Positions 63,556 to 64,000 of a stretch of DNA of 64,000 bases are shown here, piece by piece. Positions within the stretch are counted from its first letter, which is position 1; every line of letters starts with the position of its first letter. The notes below the pieces were generated by a model. That model was not told the origin of the DNA. It saw only the letters and a list, made by a program, of their open reading frames with translations, and did not search any database. The translations under genes and the position numbers were made by a program. Source of the stretch: Adineta steineri. Lineage: Eukaryota > Rotifera > Eurotatoria > Adinetida > Adinetidae. Where the stretch lies: the NCBI GenBank assembly GCA_905250115.1, contig CAJNOI010000006.1, forward strand, positions 534,033-598,032. The letters are read 5' to 3'.

Positions 63556-63947
63556 TCATTCAATAATTACACGCATTTGTATAAAACTATAGCGCGGTGT
63601 AGCTTGTCTTTCTGTTATATTAATAAAGACAAACTCTGGGTCGTTATCATATATAAAATTTTGATTAATTGGTTTTATTGAAACTGATTTAATCATATTA
63701 ATACTTGATAAATATAAATGAGTACATGTATTTGAAAGTGATGTTAAATCAAGCATGTTACCTATATGAACTAAATTATTTGTGGGTAGAGAAAATGGTG
63801 AAAGACAAAGCATTTGTCTTAATAATATATATACATCAGTAATGAGAACTGGTTCATTGATATATCCTTTTTTAAATAATGGTCCATGAGCAAGAAATGC
63901 TGTACGCATTGAAAGATGACGAGGATCATCACTATGATCTGCTAACT
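63556..63947 (-). CDS. ENPP: ENPP-family phosphodiesterase, 3' terminal exon (partial)
   Basis: Only the last coding exon lies in the window; the gene continues past the right edge. The exon starts after TTGTGTAG at about 63948. Reading LADHSDDPRHLSMRTAFLAH, GPLFKKGYINEPVLITDVYI, LLRQMLCL matches the end of the ecto-nucleotide pyrophosphatase/phosphodiesterase fold (..MR.IFLA.GP.FK.GY......NVDVYPL...LL), including a metal-binding His-containing region. The C-terminal about 80 residues (SLSNTCTHLYLSS; FVFINITERQATPRY) are unusual and not membrane-like. The catalytic Thr and most metal ligands would be encoded outside the window. Confidence 0.82.
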
Positions 63948-64000
63948 CTACACAAAAAAGCAAAAAATAATTTGTCTATATAATTATAATTAGTAAATTT

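Noticed and set aside
1..64000. CRISPR arrays, operons, prokaryotic mobile elements or viral genes
   Set aside because: Intron-rich animal genes throughout; no regularly spaced repeats, no integrase, transposase or reverse transcriptase motifs were seen on either strand.
1..64000. A spliced-leader RNA gene of the bdelloid type
   Set aside because: I looked for the leader sequence as I remember it and did not find it, so the organism assignment rests on general character only.

Overview
This is a eukaryotic, AT-rich nuclear segment with protein-coding genes broken by many very short introns (mostly about 45-70 nt, GT..AG, T-rich acceptors). The gene set is animal: IFT46 (cilia), PACSIN/syndapin, TRPA-type channel, casein kinase 1 gamma, ZNFX1, ornithine decarboxylase, MPC1. 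AT-richness, tiny introns and moderately diverged animal proteins suggest a small invertebrate; a bdelloid rotifer is my best guess, but that is inference and no diagnostic marker was found. No retrotransposon or transposase coding sequence was seen.

Layout. 0.1-6.8 kb: ZNFX1-like helicase/zinc-finger gene (-). 11.6-12.3 kb: two-exon orphan gene (+). 13.7-15.7 kb: SLX1 nuclease (-). 17.2-19.6 kb: ornithine decarboxylase (+), with probable ATG-free 5' UTR exons and a possible tRNA-derived SINE in its last intron. 21.9-23.7 kb: IFT46 (+). 25.4-27.8 kb: casein kinase 1 gamma (+). 28.2-29.05 kb: BTF3/NAC-beta (+). 29.9-30.4 kb: small single-pass membrane orphan (+), convergent with a trypsin-like protease at 30.5-31.6 kb (-). 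32.3-36.3 kb: TRPA channel (+). 38.04-38.12 kb: tRNA-Asp(GTC). 40.8-45.1 kb: filamin-type Ig-repeat protein (+), whose last, 1.4 kb intron holds a GC-rich foldback element. 45.9-46.25 kb: small coiled-coil orphan (-). 48.2-49.5 kb: type I membrane orphan with a 19-nt exon (+). 49.8-50.5 kb: myeloid leukemia factor (+). 53.6-54.3 kb: mitochondrial pyruvate carrier 1 (-), which appears to need a 4-nt microexon. 56.7-60.1 kb: PACSIN (+) with an in-frame 81-codon cassette exon. 62.6-63.4 kb: secreted degenerate Kunitz-like protein (-). 63.56 kb to the right edge: 3' exon of an ENPP-family phosphodiesterase (-).

The genes do not form one pathway; they are independent housekeeping, signalling and surface functions. 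About half the window is intergenic AT-rich DNA with simple repeats. The observations most worth checking are the MPC1 microexon, the PACSIN cassette exon, the 19-nt exon with large intron in the membrane orphan, the GC-rich foldback element, and the SINE-like insertion in ODC. I did not find a previously undescribed multi-gene system.
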